20,158 bases of DNA from Verrucomicrobiaceae bacterium (GCA_947463285.1 CANHTV010000016.1:1-20158), one strand, 5' to 3'; counted from the stretch's first letter, positions 1-7,159 are shown. Translations and numbers: made by a program. Notes: generated from the letters alone by a model not told the origin.

Positions 1-2073
1 ATCGAGATCTGGAACAACGTCTTCATCCAATACAACGCCAACCCCGACGGCACCTTCACCCCGCTGCCTGCGCAACATGTCGATACCGGCATGGGCTTCG
101 AGCGCCTCACCAGCATCATCCAGGGCACGAAGAACTTCACCGACTTCGAAACCGCGAAGATCAGCAACTACGACACCGACGTCTTCAAACCCATCTTCGA
201 CGAGCTGACCAAACTCAGCGGCAAGCACTACCAAAGCACGCTGCCGAAGGCCAACGAGCAGGGCCACGTCATCCCCGTCACCGAGCAGGAAAAGATCGAC
301 GTCGCCTTCCGCGTCATCGCCGATCATCTGCGCACGCTCAGCTTCTCCATCGCTGACGGCATCCAGCCCGGCAACAGCGACCGCAACTACACCCTCCGCC
401 GCATCCTCCGCCGCGCCGTGAAGTATGGCCGCACCCTCGAGTTCAAAGAACCCTTCTTCTACAAGCTCGTCGATGTTCTTGCCGCGCAGATGGCCGATGT
501 GTTCCCCGAACTCCGGGTGAAGAAAGACCAAGTCAAAGCCGTGCTGAAGCTGGAGGAAGAGGCATTTAACCGCACTCTCGACCGCGGCGTGGCGCTTTTC
601 GAAGATCAGGTCGCATCCATTGGATCAGACCGATCTCTGAGTGGTGCTTTCGCCTTCCAACTCTACGACACTTTCGGCTTCCCCATCGACCTCACCGAGC
701 TCCTCGCTCGCGAACGCGGTCTCACCGTGGACACCGCAGGTTTTGACAAGCTCATGGACGAGCAGAAGCAACGCGCTCGTGAAGCCGGTCAGAAGAACAA
801 GCAGGTCGTCTCCGTCAGTGAGATCGAAACCAAGGACGCCACCAAGTTCATCGGTTACGACACGCTCGAAACCGACGCCAAAGTGCTCGAAGTCGTCGCC
901 ATGAAGGACAAGACGGCGGTGGTGCTCGACTCCAGCGTTTGCTACGCCGAAATGGGCGGCCAGATCGGCGACAGCGGCCAGATCATCATCGGCGCGAACG
1001 CCTTCCCCATCTCCAGCACGACAAAAGTCGGCAACACCTGGCTGCACTTCATCGAAGGCGAAGACGCACCCGCCGTCGGCTCGCAGGTCCGCGTAGCCGT
1101 CGATGCCACACGTCGTCACGCCATCGAGCGCCATCACACCGTCACGCACATCCTGCATTGGGCGTTGCACGAGGTCGTGAGCCAGGACGCCACGCAGAAA
1201 GGCTCCAACGTCACGCCCGACAAGCTCACCTTCGACTTCAACAGCGCCGCTTTGACCCCCACACAGCTCGCCGACATCGAAAAACTCGTCAACGAGCGCA
1301 TCGTCGCCAACGACATCGTTTCCTGGACCGAAGTGCCCTACACCGACGCCAAGGCCAACAGCGGCATCATGCAGCTCTTTGGCGAAAAATACCCCGAGAA
1401 CGTCCGCGTCGTGCAGATCGGCGGCAAAGCGCATGCGCTCGATGGTTGGAGCATGGAACTCTGCGGCGGCACCCACACCCGCCACACCGGCGAAATCGGT
1501 CTTTTCCGCCTCGTCGCTGAAGGTGCCGTCGCCGCTGGCGTGCGCCGCATCGAAGCCATCGCCGGGATGGAAGCCTACAACGCCGCCAAAGCCGATGCCG
1601 ACCTCCTCAAGCTCCTCGCTGGCAAAGTCAGCGCCCAAGGAGCCGCCGACCTCGAGAAGAAGCTCGACCAAATGCTCACGCAGCAAAAAGAGCTCGAAAA
1701 AGCCCTCAAGTCCGCCCAGCAGCGCGAAGCCAGCGGCAAAGCCAAAGACCTCCTCGCCAGAGCTGAAGGCAATCTCATCATCGCCAACCTCGGCGACGTG
1801 GACGCCGATTACGCCATGGCTGTCAATGACGCTCTCAAAGGCCAGTTCGGCGGCATCATCGTCCTCGCCGCCACCGGCGGCGGCAACGTCACCCTCATGG
1901 CCAACGTCGGCAAAGACCACCAATCCAAGGTCCAGGCCGGCAAAATCATCCAAACCATCGCCCCCCTCGTCGGCGGCAAAGGCGGCGGTAAGCCCGACTT
2001 CGCGCGTGGCGGCGGCAAGGATGTGTCCAAGGTCGATGCCGCCCTCGCCGAAGCCCGGAAGCTCTGTTCGTAG
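1..2073 (+). CDS. alaS: Alanine--tRNA ligase, 5'-truncated by the window edge
   Basis: Class II aminoacyl-tRNA synthetase that charges tRNA-Ala in the cytoplasm and hydrolyses mischarged Ser- or Gly-tRNA. The reading frame is open from base 1, so the first in-window ATG (91) is internal. The first residues, IEIWNNVFIQYN followed by DTGMGFERL, are the conserved end of the aminoacylation core; motifs 1 and 2 lie upstream of the window. The editing domain is complete, with zinc-site residues HxxxH (codons 1135 and 1147) and CxxxH in CGGTH (codons 1462 and 1474). A lysine- and glutamate-rich helical stretch (about 1640-1750) precedes the C-Ala domain, which ends with the glycine-rich GGKGGGKPDFARGGG motif typical of AlaS. 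Codons are strongly C-ending, unlike the T-rich codon use of the pilus genes later in the window. No clear terminator follows. Identity is near certain. Confidence 0.98.
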   Translation: MEIWNNVFIQYNANPDGTFTPLPAQHVDTGMGFERLTSIIQGTKNFTDFETAKISNYDTDVFKPIFDELTKLSGKHYQSTLPKANEQGHVIPVTEQEKIDVAFRVIADHLRTLSFSIADGIQPGNSDRNYTLRRILRRAVKYGRTLEFKEPFFYKLVDVLAAQMADVFPELRVKKDQVKAVLKLEEEAFNRTLDRGVALFEDQVASIGSDRSLSGAFAFQLYDTFGFPIDLTELLARERGLTVDTAGFDKLMDEQKQRAREAGQKNKQVVSVSEIETKDATKFIGYDTLETDAKVLEVVAMKDKTAVVLDSSVCYAEMGGQIGDSGQIIIGANAFPISSTTKVGNTWLHFIEGEDAPAVGSQVRVAVDATRRHAIERHHTVTHILHWALHEVVSQDATQKGSNVTPDKLTFDFNSAALTPTQLADIEKLVNERIVANDIVSWTEVPYTDAKANSGIMQLFGEKYPENVRVVQIGGKAHALDGWSMELCGGTHTRHTGEIGLFRLVAEGAVAAGVRRIEAIAGMEAYNAAKADADLLKLLAGKVSAQGAADLEKKLDQMLTQQKELEKALKSAQQREASGKAKDLLARAEGNLIIANLGDVDADYAMAVNDALKGQFGGIIVLAATGGGNVTLMANVGKDHQSKVQAGKIIQTIAPLVGGKGGGKPDFARGGGKDVSKVDAALAEARKLCS

Positions 2074-2192
2074 TTCCCGCTCTAGATTTTTCCTGGATGG
2101 GTAGCTTTCAAGAGGCGCTTAAGTCGAACTCAGGCCATTTGATTATTCACTCGTAATCTGTCTCAGCCTTGGTTTGAATGAAGTCCACGCTG

Positions 2193-2207
2193 CGACTGTC
2201 ACAGTCG
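2193..2207. repeat. 15-base palindrome just upstream of the LolA-like gene
   Basis: CGACTG and CAGTCG are separated by TCA, a perfect 6-bp inverted repeat ending 7 bases before the ATG at 2215. No Shine-Dalgarno sequence is visible there. It could be an operator or an RNA hairpin near the ribosome entry site, but six base pairs can also arise by chance. Confidence 0.35.
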
Positions 2208-2214
2208 TGCTCAT

Positions 2215-2931
2215 ATGATCATGAAACGTCGTCTCTTTCTTGCCTTCCTTGTTGCTGCTTCTTCTTCCATCACTTATGCGGAAGATCCGCCGCCGAGTGC
2301 TGAGCATGTGCTGAGTCTTGTACGTCGTAGTTATGCGCTACAGGACCACAAGATGACCGGACGTCTGCGCGATGATGACACCGGTCGTGAAGAGCCTCTG
2401 GATCTGACGCTGAGCAGCACGGTGATGCGCTTTCTTTTCAAAAACACCCCGCCTGAGATCGTGCATCTGGATTTGACGACGAATCCTGCCACACTCTGGC
2501 AGGTGAAGCAGGGCGGCAGCAGCCAGGTGCCTGTCAAAAATGCCGCTGACTCAGTGCGTGGCATGGATTTCAATTACGAAGATCTTTCTCTGCGTTTCAT
2601 CTACTGGAAGAACGTCAAAATGCTGGATGCTAATGCTCGCATCACTGCTGCCCGCATCAAATGCTGGCTGATTCGCGTCACGGCACCGGATCAAAGTGGC
2701 CCCTACTACACCGTCGATCTTTGGGTGCATCAGGAGAGTGGCGGTGTCGCCAAGATGGAAGCCTACAACACACTGAGTAAAATGGTGAAACGCTTCCAGG
2801 TGAACAAAATGCAGAAGGTCGATGGCGTCACCGTGCTGAAGGAGATGAAGGTCGAGTCCTTTAATCCTCTCAATGGTGACATCAAAGGTCGCACCTACAT
2901 GACTATGGATGCTCCTGTGAAGCAGAAATAA
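2215..2931 (+). CDS. Exported LolA-like (outer-membrane lipoprotein-sorting type) protein
   Basis: A 238-residue protein with a clear Sec signal peptide: basic start MIMKRR, hydrophobic core LFLAFLVAASS, likely cleavage after Ala22 (TYA before EDPPP). The mature part fits the LolA-like fold family often annotated as outer membrane lipoprotein-sorting protein. It opens with an amphipathic helix (SLVRRSYALQDHKMTGRL) and continues as alternating beta strands, with a block near the end, KMQKVDGVTVLKEMKVES, that resembles the family's phrase about a model and its substrate. The start could be Met1 (2215) or Met3 (2221); both give the same signal peptide. It stands alone between alaS and a gene-poor stretch, so its partner is unknown. 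Family assignment is by recognition of pattern only. The stop codon lies in the loop of a perfect inverted repeat. Confidence 0.75.
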   Translation: MIMKRRLFLAFLVAASSSITYAEDPPPSAEHVLSLVRRSYALQDHKMTGRLRDDDTGREEPLDLTLSSTVMRFLFKNTPPEIVHLDLTTNPATLWQVKQGGSSQVPVKNAADSVRGMDFNYEDLSLRFIYWKNVKMLDANARITAARIKCWLIRVTAPDQSGPYYTVDLWVHQESGGVAKMEAYNTLSKMVKRFQVNKMQKVDGVTVLKEMKVESFNPLNGDIKGRTYMTMDAPVKQK

Positions 2932-2944
2932 TCGGCTTCACAGG
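2914..2944 (+). terminator. Perfect 10-bp hairpin with the stop codon in its loop
   Basis: CCTGTGAAGC (2914-2923) and GCTTCACAGG (2935-2944) form a perfect 10-bp stem with an 11-base loop that contains the TAA stop of the preceding gene (2929-2931). The bases after the stem, TTGCCC, are not a proper T-tract, so this may be a weak intrinsic terminator or a 3'-end protecting structure. Confidence 0.6.
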
Positions 2945-3691
2945 TTGCCCAAAATCAGCGTCCTAGACCCACAGCGCTCCAGAAGGAAGTGAGTCTGCTG
3001 CTGCGGTTTGCAGGGTAGCTTTCGGCCACAAAATTGGCCACAACTTTGCGTTTCCGTGTCCGCTGCTCATCTGCTGATCGTAAGCGGCAACTTGCGGCTC
3101 ATATGTGGCCCACTATTGCTGAGCGCAAGCGGCTTGCTCGGCGGTGTAAGCGCTGGCGGCGTAACCGTTTTGAGCGTTGGCAGGAATCAGAGCTGAGAAG
3201 AAGAGAGCAGCGGCGAACAGGAGTCGGGCGATGTTGTAAAGTGAGGTATTGCAGAGGGCCTTCGAAAAAAAGCGGCGAGTTTTCGCAGTTCTGCGCTTGA
3301 TCTGTGATTGTCGTATCAACCGACTATCAGCGATGGAAGTCTTGCGGAAGGTGCGGAGTACACCTTCATGGTGACTCACTGAGTAGAGGAGCCTGAGCAC
3401 TTCTTATACGGAACTGATTCCTCGTGCTCGGAGTTATGAAGTCGTGGAGTGATGGGAGGCTGCATTCCCAGAGCTGGTTCCAAAACCCTCGCATTCTAGT
3501 CGCCTCATGCGGGACGCCTGCGCCGCACAAAATAGGCTTCCTGCAAATAGGACTAAAACAAGGCGTGGCGAGATTTCGGAATCAGCTCTCCATTCCTCCA
3601 TCCGCTATCTGCCATCATTCATGATGACGATGAGAATACTTGCGGCATCCTTCATTCGACATTGCGCATTCTTGCGATAGCATCGCGGCCC
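2945..3691. other. Gene-poor stretch without a convincing intact gene
   Basis: About 750 bases between the LolA-like gene and the YlbF-family gene. Short open frames exist on both strands but none has a start site, codon pattern and recognisable protein together. The plus-strand frames are dominated by arginine and cysteine, a sign of shadow reading. The stretch holds a candidate broken exported ORF on the minus strand (separate entry) and a short direct repeat GGCCACAA at 3024-3031 and 3036-3043. A regulatory RNA cannot be excluded. Bases 3420-3690 show nothing I can assign. Confidence 0.6.
2963..3319 (-). pseudogene. Possible small exported protein interrupted by an in-frame TAG
   Basis: Reading the minus strand from a TTG at 3319, about 40 residues lead into a convincing signal-peptide core, LLFAAALFFSALIPANA, followed by QNGYAASAYTAEQAACAQQ and a TAG stop at 3113-3115. 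Reading through that stop, the same frame stays open for 49 more codons, to a TAG at 2963-2965, with similar Ala/Tyr/Gln-rich composition at first (YEPQVAAYDQQMSSG). This fits either a 68-residue secreted peptide ending at 3113 or a longer gene broken by a nonsense change. The start is weak (no ATG near the signal) and no family is recognised, so chance is a real alternative. Confidence 0.25.
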
Positions 3692-4102
3692 ATGACAGCT
3701 GCTCTTGCTCCCGCCATTGCCTCCCACATCGAAGCCCTCTGTGCCGCCATCGCTGCGGATGAGTCCATCCAATCCGCCCGTGAAAAGGCTGAAACTTTCC
3801 TCGCTGATGAGCCTGCTGTGGCTTTGTATCGTGAGGTCATGACTCTGGGACGCACCCTGGAGCAGCGTCATCGCAGTGGTCAGAAGCTGGCTCCTGAAGA
3901 AATCAGCAAATTCCAAGATCTACAGGATCAGGCTGACGCTCACGAGGGCATTCAGGCTTTTGTGGCTGCCCAGGAAGTACTTCAAGAAGTGGCCACCCAA
4001 GTGAATGGCTTCGTTTCCAAGACTCTCGAAAAAGGCAGTGTGCCGACTCACGACGAAGTCTTTGGCCAAAAAGGCTGTGGCGAAGGCTGCGGCTGCCATT
4101 GA
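3692..4102 (+). CDS. YlbF/YmcA-family (RicF/RicA-like) protein with cysteine-rich tail
   Basis: A 136-residue, largely helical protein of the YlbF/YmcA (Com_YlbF) family. In Bacillus these proteins form the RicA-RicF-RicT complex, which supports RNase Y-dependent mRNA maturation and carries iron-sulfur clusters. Visible here are the conserved core helices (SIQSAREKAETFLADEPAV, then LYREVMTLGRTLEQ) and a C-terminal tail C129-GEG-C133-G-C135-H136 that could bind metal or an iron-sulfur cluster. ATG at 3692 is preferred over the upstream TTG at 3662 because the family alignment begins close to it; no strong ribosome binding site is visible. An ABC-type ATPase gene starts 28 bases downstream, so the two are probably cotranscribed. 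Family assignment is fairly sure; the cellular role in this phylum is inferred. Confidence 0.8.
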   Translation: MTAALAPAIASHIEALCAAIAADESIQSAREKAETFLADEPAVALYREVMTLGRTLEQRHRSGQKLAPEEISKFQDLQDQADAHEGIQAFVAAQEVLQEVATQVNGFVSKTLEKGSVPTHDEVFGQKGCGEGCGCH

Positions 4103-4130
4103 TCGACCTGCGGAAATCCTTTTCCATCGA

Positions 4131-4886
4131 ATGACTGAGCCTTCTGAAATCCGGCATACGTCATTCGATGGGCGTAACTCCTCGTCGCCCATCTTTGAGG
4201 CGCGAGGTCTGCGAAAAGTCTATCACACTGGCGAGCTCGATGTCGTCGCCCTGCATGGGGTGGACATCGAATTCCGCGCCAGCGAGCTCGTGGTGCTGCT
4301 GGGGGCCTCCGGCAGCGGCAAATCGACCCTGCTGAATATTTTGGGCGGACTGGATGTGCCTACGAGCGGCCAGCTACGCTACAAAGGCTGGGACCTCACA
4401 GATGCTGATGAAAAGACACTGACCTTGTTTCGCCGAAACTGTGTGGGCTTTGTTTTTCAGTTCTACAATCTGATCCCCAGCCTCACTGCGCGGGAAAATG
4501 TGGCTTTGATCACCGACATCTCACGAGATCCCATGAAGCCGGAGGAGGCTCTTGCAATGGTGAATCTTGAGCATCGCATGGATCATTTTCCCAGCCAGCT
4601 CAGTGGTGGCGAACAGCAGCGCGTGGCCATTGCCCGGGCGATTGCGAAAAAACCCGAGGTGCTGCTTTGTGACGAACCCACTGGGGCGCTGGATGTGAAT
4701 ACTGGCATCGCCGTGCTGGAGGCCGTGGAGAGAATCAATCGTGAACTCGGCACGCTGACTGTGATCATCACCCACAATGCCGACATGGCCGGTATGGCGG
4801 ATCGCGTGCTGCACTTGAAGGATGGGCAGATCATCAAATCTCACCACAACGAGCAGCGACTGCCGGTGACGAGTCTCAAGTGGTGA
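4131..4886 (+). CDS. ABC transporter ATP-binding protein, LolD/MacB type, without a permease
   Basis: A 251-residue nucleotide-binding subunit of the MacB/LolD/FtsE-like group, which powers extraction or export of lipoproteins, peptides or antibiotics with an FtsX-like permease. All ATPase motifs are present: Walker A GASGSGKST (58-66), Q-loop Gln110 in FVFQFYNLIPSLTA, signature LSGGEQQR (157-164), Walker B VLLCDEPTGALD (177-188) and H-loop His215. The N-terminal 20 residues before the ABC domain are polar and unusual. ATG 4131 is chosen because the longer frame back to 4005 runs through the YlbF gene in another frame. No permease gene lies on either side: upstream is the YlbF-family gene and downstream is trmL on the other strand, overlapping the last 11 bases. 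The partner must be encoded elsewhere, or the ATPase works with a soluble partner. Confidence 0.93.
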   Translation: MTEPSEIRHTSFDGRNSSSPIFEARGLRKVYHTGELDVVALHGVDIEFRASELVVLLGASGSGKSTLLNILGGLDVPTSGQLRYKGWDLTDADEKTLTLFRRNCVGFVFQFYNLIPSLTARENVALITDISRDPMKPEEALAMVNLEHRMDHFPSQLSGGEQQRVAIARAIAKKPEVLLCDEPTGALDVNTGIAVLEAVERINRELGTLTVIITHNADMAGMADRVLHLKDGQIIKSHHNEQRLPVTSLKW

Positions 4887-5343
4887 GGCTGCGCTGACGG
4901 ACCGCCTCATAAAGCACGATGGCGACTGCAGTGGATAAGTTCAGGCTGCGCGTGCCCTGCATCGGGATGTGCCAGGTCTGATCAGGGTATTGATCCATGA
5001 GTTGCGTGGGGATGCCGCTGGTTTCAGGTCCATAGACCAGATACAGCTCCTCTGGACTCTGCAAATCCGCCTGCCAGTAGGTGCCAGCGCCCTGGCATTC
5101 GATGAACATGAAATGAGCCTTTGGACCAGCATGGTCACGCATCTGCTCCCAGGAATCCCACACCTGAACCTGCACCTCAGCCCAATAATCCAGCCCGCTG
5201 CGTTTGAGATACTTGTCCTCCAGGCTAAACCCCAGCGGCTTGATCAAATGCAACCGCGCTCCCGTCGCCAAACATAGCCGCCCAACCGCCCCCGTATTGT
5301 GCGGAATCTCAGGCTGGTAGAGGACGATGTTCAGCATCACCAT
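4876..5343 (-). CDS. trmL: tRNA (cytidine/uridine(34)-2'-O)-methyltransferase TrmL
   Basis: A 155-residue SPOUT-class methyltransferase that 2'-O-methylates the wobble base of certain leucine tRNAs, using S-adenosylmethionine bound in a trefoil knot. The sequence has the TrmL hallmarks: an N-terminal strand and PEIPHNTGAVGRL (11-23), the LIKPLGFSL segment (33-41), the loop YGPETSGIP (104-112), and the knot motif IPMQGTRSLNLSTAVAI (126-142). Length is normal for the family. The start may be Met1 (5343) or Met3 (5337). Its ATG directly abuts the TGA of dacA (TGAATG), so it is likely translationally coupled as the last gene of the aroD-dacA-trmL operon. Its 3' end overlaps the convergent ABC ATPase gene by 11 bases. 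Confidence 0.95.
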   Translation of the reverse strand: MVMLNIVLYQPEIPHNTGAVGRLCLATGARLHLIKPLGFSLEDKYLKRSGLDYWAEVQVQVWDSWEQMRDHAGPKAHFMFIECQGAGTYWQADLQSPEELYLVYGPETSGIPTQLMDQYPDQTWHIPMQGTRSLNLSTAVAIVLYEAVRQRSLTT

Positions 5344-6387
5344 TCAAGCCTTCAATGCCCAATCCAAGAGAGATTGGGCGTCGCGCCAGACGCCACCTTC
5401 GGAGTCATTGAGTACGACGACGATGCGACGTTTGCCGTTGCGCTCGCCGCTGGCGACGAGGCAGTAGCCGGCCGCATTGGTGTAGCCGGTTTTCATGCCG
5501 TCGCAGTAGCTGGCGGTGCGGAGCACGCGGTTGGTATTAGCCAACTGGGTGACGCGGCCGTTCGGGAAGGTAAATTTGTAGCTTTGCAGCTTCACGATTT
5601 CACGGATCTCGGGTTTTTGATCGCAGGCCTTGGCGATGACGCTGAGCTCGCGGGCGGTGCTGTAGGGATCGTCGCCATTGGTGGAGGGCAGGCCGTGGGG
5701 GTTGACGTAATGGCTGTTTTTCAGGCCGAGTTCCGCGCATTTGGCGTTCATTTTGGCGACAAAAGCCTCGACGCTGCCGGCGTTGTCGCGGGCGAGGGCC
5801 TGGGCGATGTCGTTGGAGCTCTTGACTAGCACGGCGGTGAGGAGTTGGCGGCGTGTGTATTGATCACCAGCTTTGATGCCGAGACGCACGGGAGCGCACT
5901 GGGTGTCGCTTTGCTCGACGGTGATGATTTGATCGAGACTGCCGGTTTCGACGATCAGCAGGGCTGTCAGCAGTTTGGTGGTGCTGGCGATGGCTCCGCG
6001 TTTGTCAGCATTTTTATCAAACAGCACTTCATCTGAGGCGGGGTCGATAATGATGACCCGGTCAGCGCTGATCTGCGGTAGGGGGCCACGGAGGTTTTTG
6101 ATTTCAAACTCGCGACGTGAGCGCTTGGTCTTTTCCAGTTCTTCAGCGGCCTGTTTTTGTAGCAGTTCGACGCTTTTTTGCTTGGCCAGGAGATCAAGGC
6201 GCGTGCTTTCGACGACCTGCTTTTCTTTGGTGACGAGGGCTTCGCGCCGGGCGACGTCGAGCTCTTTGGCATTCACTTCTTCCTCACGCCATTTCAGCTT
6301 GGCTTCACGCTGGGGATCATCACAGCCGGTGAGGGTGGTCAGCGCCAGGAAGGCAAGAAGGGTGTTTTTTGTGGAATGGAGCTTCAT
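5344..6387 (-). CDS. Lipoprotein D-alanyl-D-alanine carboxypeptidase (peptidase S11, PBP5 type)
   Basis: A 347-residue periplasmic serine peptidase that trims the terminal D-alanine from peptidoglycan stem peptides. The N-terminus is a lipoprotein signal with lipobox LTGC (Cys22). Residues about 25-98 are charged and heptad-like (long runs of Glu, Lys, Arg with Leu/Val spacing), predicting a coiled coil. The S11 domain spans about 105-347 and has all three active-site motifs: S135-T-T-K138, S190-S-N192 and K299-T-G301. The domain stops at residue 347, so the C-terminal beta domain and amphipathic membrane anchor of classical PBP5/DacA are absent; the N-terminal lipid and coiled coil appear to replace them. 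It starts one base after the aroD stop and ends directly at the trmL start. A perfect 8-bp hairpin lies in its last codons. Confidence 0.93.
   Translation of the reverse strand: MKLHSTKNTLLAFLALTTLTGCDDPQREAKLKWREEEVNAKELDVARREALVTKEKQVVESTRLDLLAKQKSVELLQKQAAEELEKTKRSRREFEIKNLRGPLPQISADRVIIIDPASDEVLFDKNADKRGAIASTTKLLTALLIVETGSLDQIITVEQSDTQCAPVRLGIKAGDQYTRRQLLTAVLVKSSNDIAQALARDNAGSVEAFVAKMNAKCAELGLKNSHYVNPHGLPSTNGDDPYSTARELSVIAKACDQKPEIREIVKLQSYKFTFPNGRVTQLANTNRVLRTASYCDGMKTGYTNAAGYCLVASGERNGKRRIVVVLNDSEGGVWRDAQSLLDWALKA
5357..5379 (-). repeat. 8-bp hairpin at the end of dacA, just before trmL
   Basis: GCCCAATC (5357-5364) and GATTGGGC (5372-5379) form a perfect 8-bp stem with a 7-base loop within the last codons of dacA, 13 bases before the trmL start. 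There is no T-tract. It could tune trmL expression or mRNA stability, or be incidental. Confidence 0.4.
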
Positions 6388-6388
6388 A

Positions 6389-7099
6389 TCACAGTTCAGC
6401 GAGGACTTCCTTCAGTCGGGCGGCGGGCCACTGGCCGGGGGCGTTGGATTCTCCGATATAGCCGTAGTTCAGCAGGCTGCCGCACTTTGCAAGCACCAAG
6501 CGCGAGATGCGCCCCAGCGGCCCCATGCCCATGGCGGAAAGTCGCAGGCGATGACTCTCGGAGGTGAGCTGAATCAGGCGGGTGAGATCGGCGGTGGAAT
6601 TGAGAAAGGTGGCGATCTTCACGGCATCCAGCCCAGCAGGCTGGGCAAAGCTGATGGCTCCGCGCAGTATTTCATCGGAAGGAGTGGCCTGGAAGTCATG
6701 GAAGGAGCCGATGACTTGCACGCTACGGGCGTGGGCCTTGTCCACGATCGGCTTCATTTCCATGGCGCTGCGTAGCTCAATGTCCACGAGTGAAGCGAGA
6801 TCCAGGAGCGGCTCGATCATGGCCATTCGCTCGGTGGCTTTTTCACTGCCCTGACCGCCTTCAGCCGGGTGGCGTGCGGTGAGCAGGATGGTGGTTTGAT
6901 TGCTGATCAAAGCTTGACGAATCTCTTCGGCTGGCAGCTTGAGGGTATCGAGGCGAAGCTCGATCACGTCACAAGTGGCGGTTTGTTCCTCAGTGCTCAT
7001 GCCTTTCCAAAGAAGCAGTGTGTTGCTGTCTGGAATGACACCCACCGTGAGAGGGCGAGTGGAATGAAGAGGATTTCTCGTAGAAACAAGTTGTGCCAT
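6389..7099 (-). CDS. aroD: 3-dehydroquinate dehydratase, type I
   Basis: A 236-residue cytoplasmic enzyme of the shikimate pathway. It dehydrates 3-dehydroquinate to 3-dehydroshikimate through a Schiff base. The type I signature residues are visible: ELRLD (47-51) for substrate binding, catalytic His134 in GSFHDF, Schiff-base Lys161 in AVKIAT, the MGPLGRISRL segment (192-201, arginine binding the carboxylate), and APGQW (220-224). This is the class I TIM-barrel enzyme, not the unrelated small type II AroQ. Length is normal (about 230-250). It is the first gene of the aroD-dacA-trmL operon and diverges from the sugar-transferase gene across an AT-rich 60-base gap. Start ATG 7099 leaves about 16 residues before the first barrel strand (PLTVGVIP), so an internal start is not needed. 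Confidence 0.95.
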   Translation of the reverse strand: MAQLVSTRNPLHSTRPLTVGVIPDSNTLLLWKGMSTEEQTATCDVIELRLDTLKLPAEEIRQALISNQTTILLTARHPAEGGQGSEKATERMAMIEPLLDLASLVDIELRSAMEMKPIVDKAHARSVQVIGSFHDFQATPSDEILRGAISFAQPAGLDAVKIATFLNSTADLTRLIQLTSESHRLRLSAMGMGPLGRISRLVLAKCGSLLNYGYIGESNAPGQWPAARLKEVLAEL

Positions 7100-7118
7100 T
7101 GCTTAGGTTTGTTGTAAA

Positions 7119-7133
7119 TTTAATAGAATTAAA
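7119..7133. promoter_or_regulatory. AT-rich palindrome in the aroD / sugar-transferase divergent gap
   Basis: TTTAAT and ATTAAA flank AGA in the 60-base gap between two divergent starts, in a markedly AT-rich block (7109-7136). The gap must contain both promoters unless transcription starts inside the genes. I cannot fix -35 and -10 boxes with confidence, and the palindrome may be an operator or simply promoter DNA. Confidence 0.3.
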
Positions 7134-7159
7134 CCAATCTGGAAGTATTTTCACTGACT

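Noticed and set aside
625..1953. 442-codon open frame on the minus strand inside alaS
   Set aside because: It is a mirror of the C-ending codon bias of alaS; the predicted protein is a Gly/Ala/Asp/Val-rich shadow with no motif, and alaS is unmistakable on the other strand.
3024..3043. Direct repeat GGCCACAA with 12-base period
   Set aside because: Only two copies of eight bases; too little for a repeat array or an operator claim.
3424..3624. 66-codon plus-strand ORF in the gene-poor stretch
   Set aside because: No ribosome binding site, no recognisable domain, and composition like random sequence. It might be part of a dispersed repeat, which cannot be tested from one copy.
4005..4130. N-terminal 42-residue extension of the ABC ATPase
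   Set aside because: It is the YlbF gene read in another frame; ATG 4131 follows that gene's stop and gives a normal ATPase.
5299..6775. Several plus-strand ORFs opposite dacA and aroD
   Set aside because: They are shadows of two well-supported minus-strand enzymes with complete active-site motifs.
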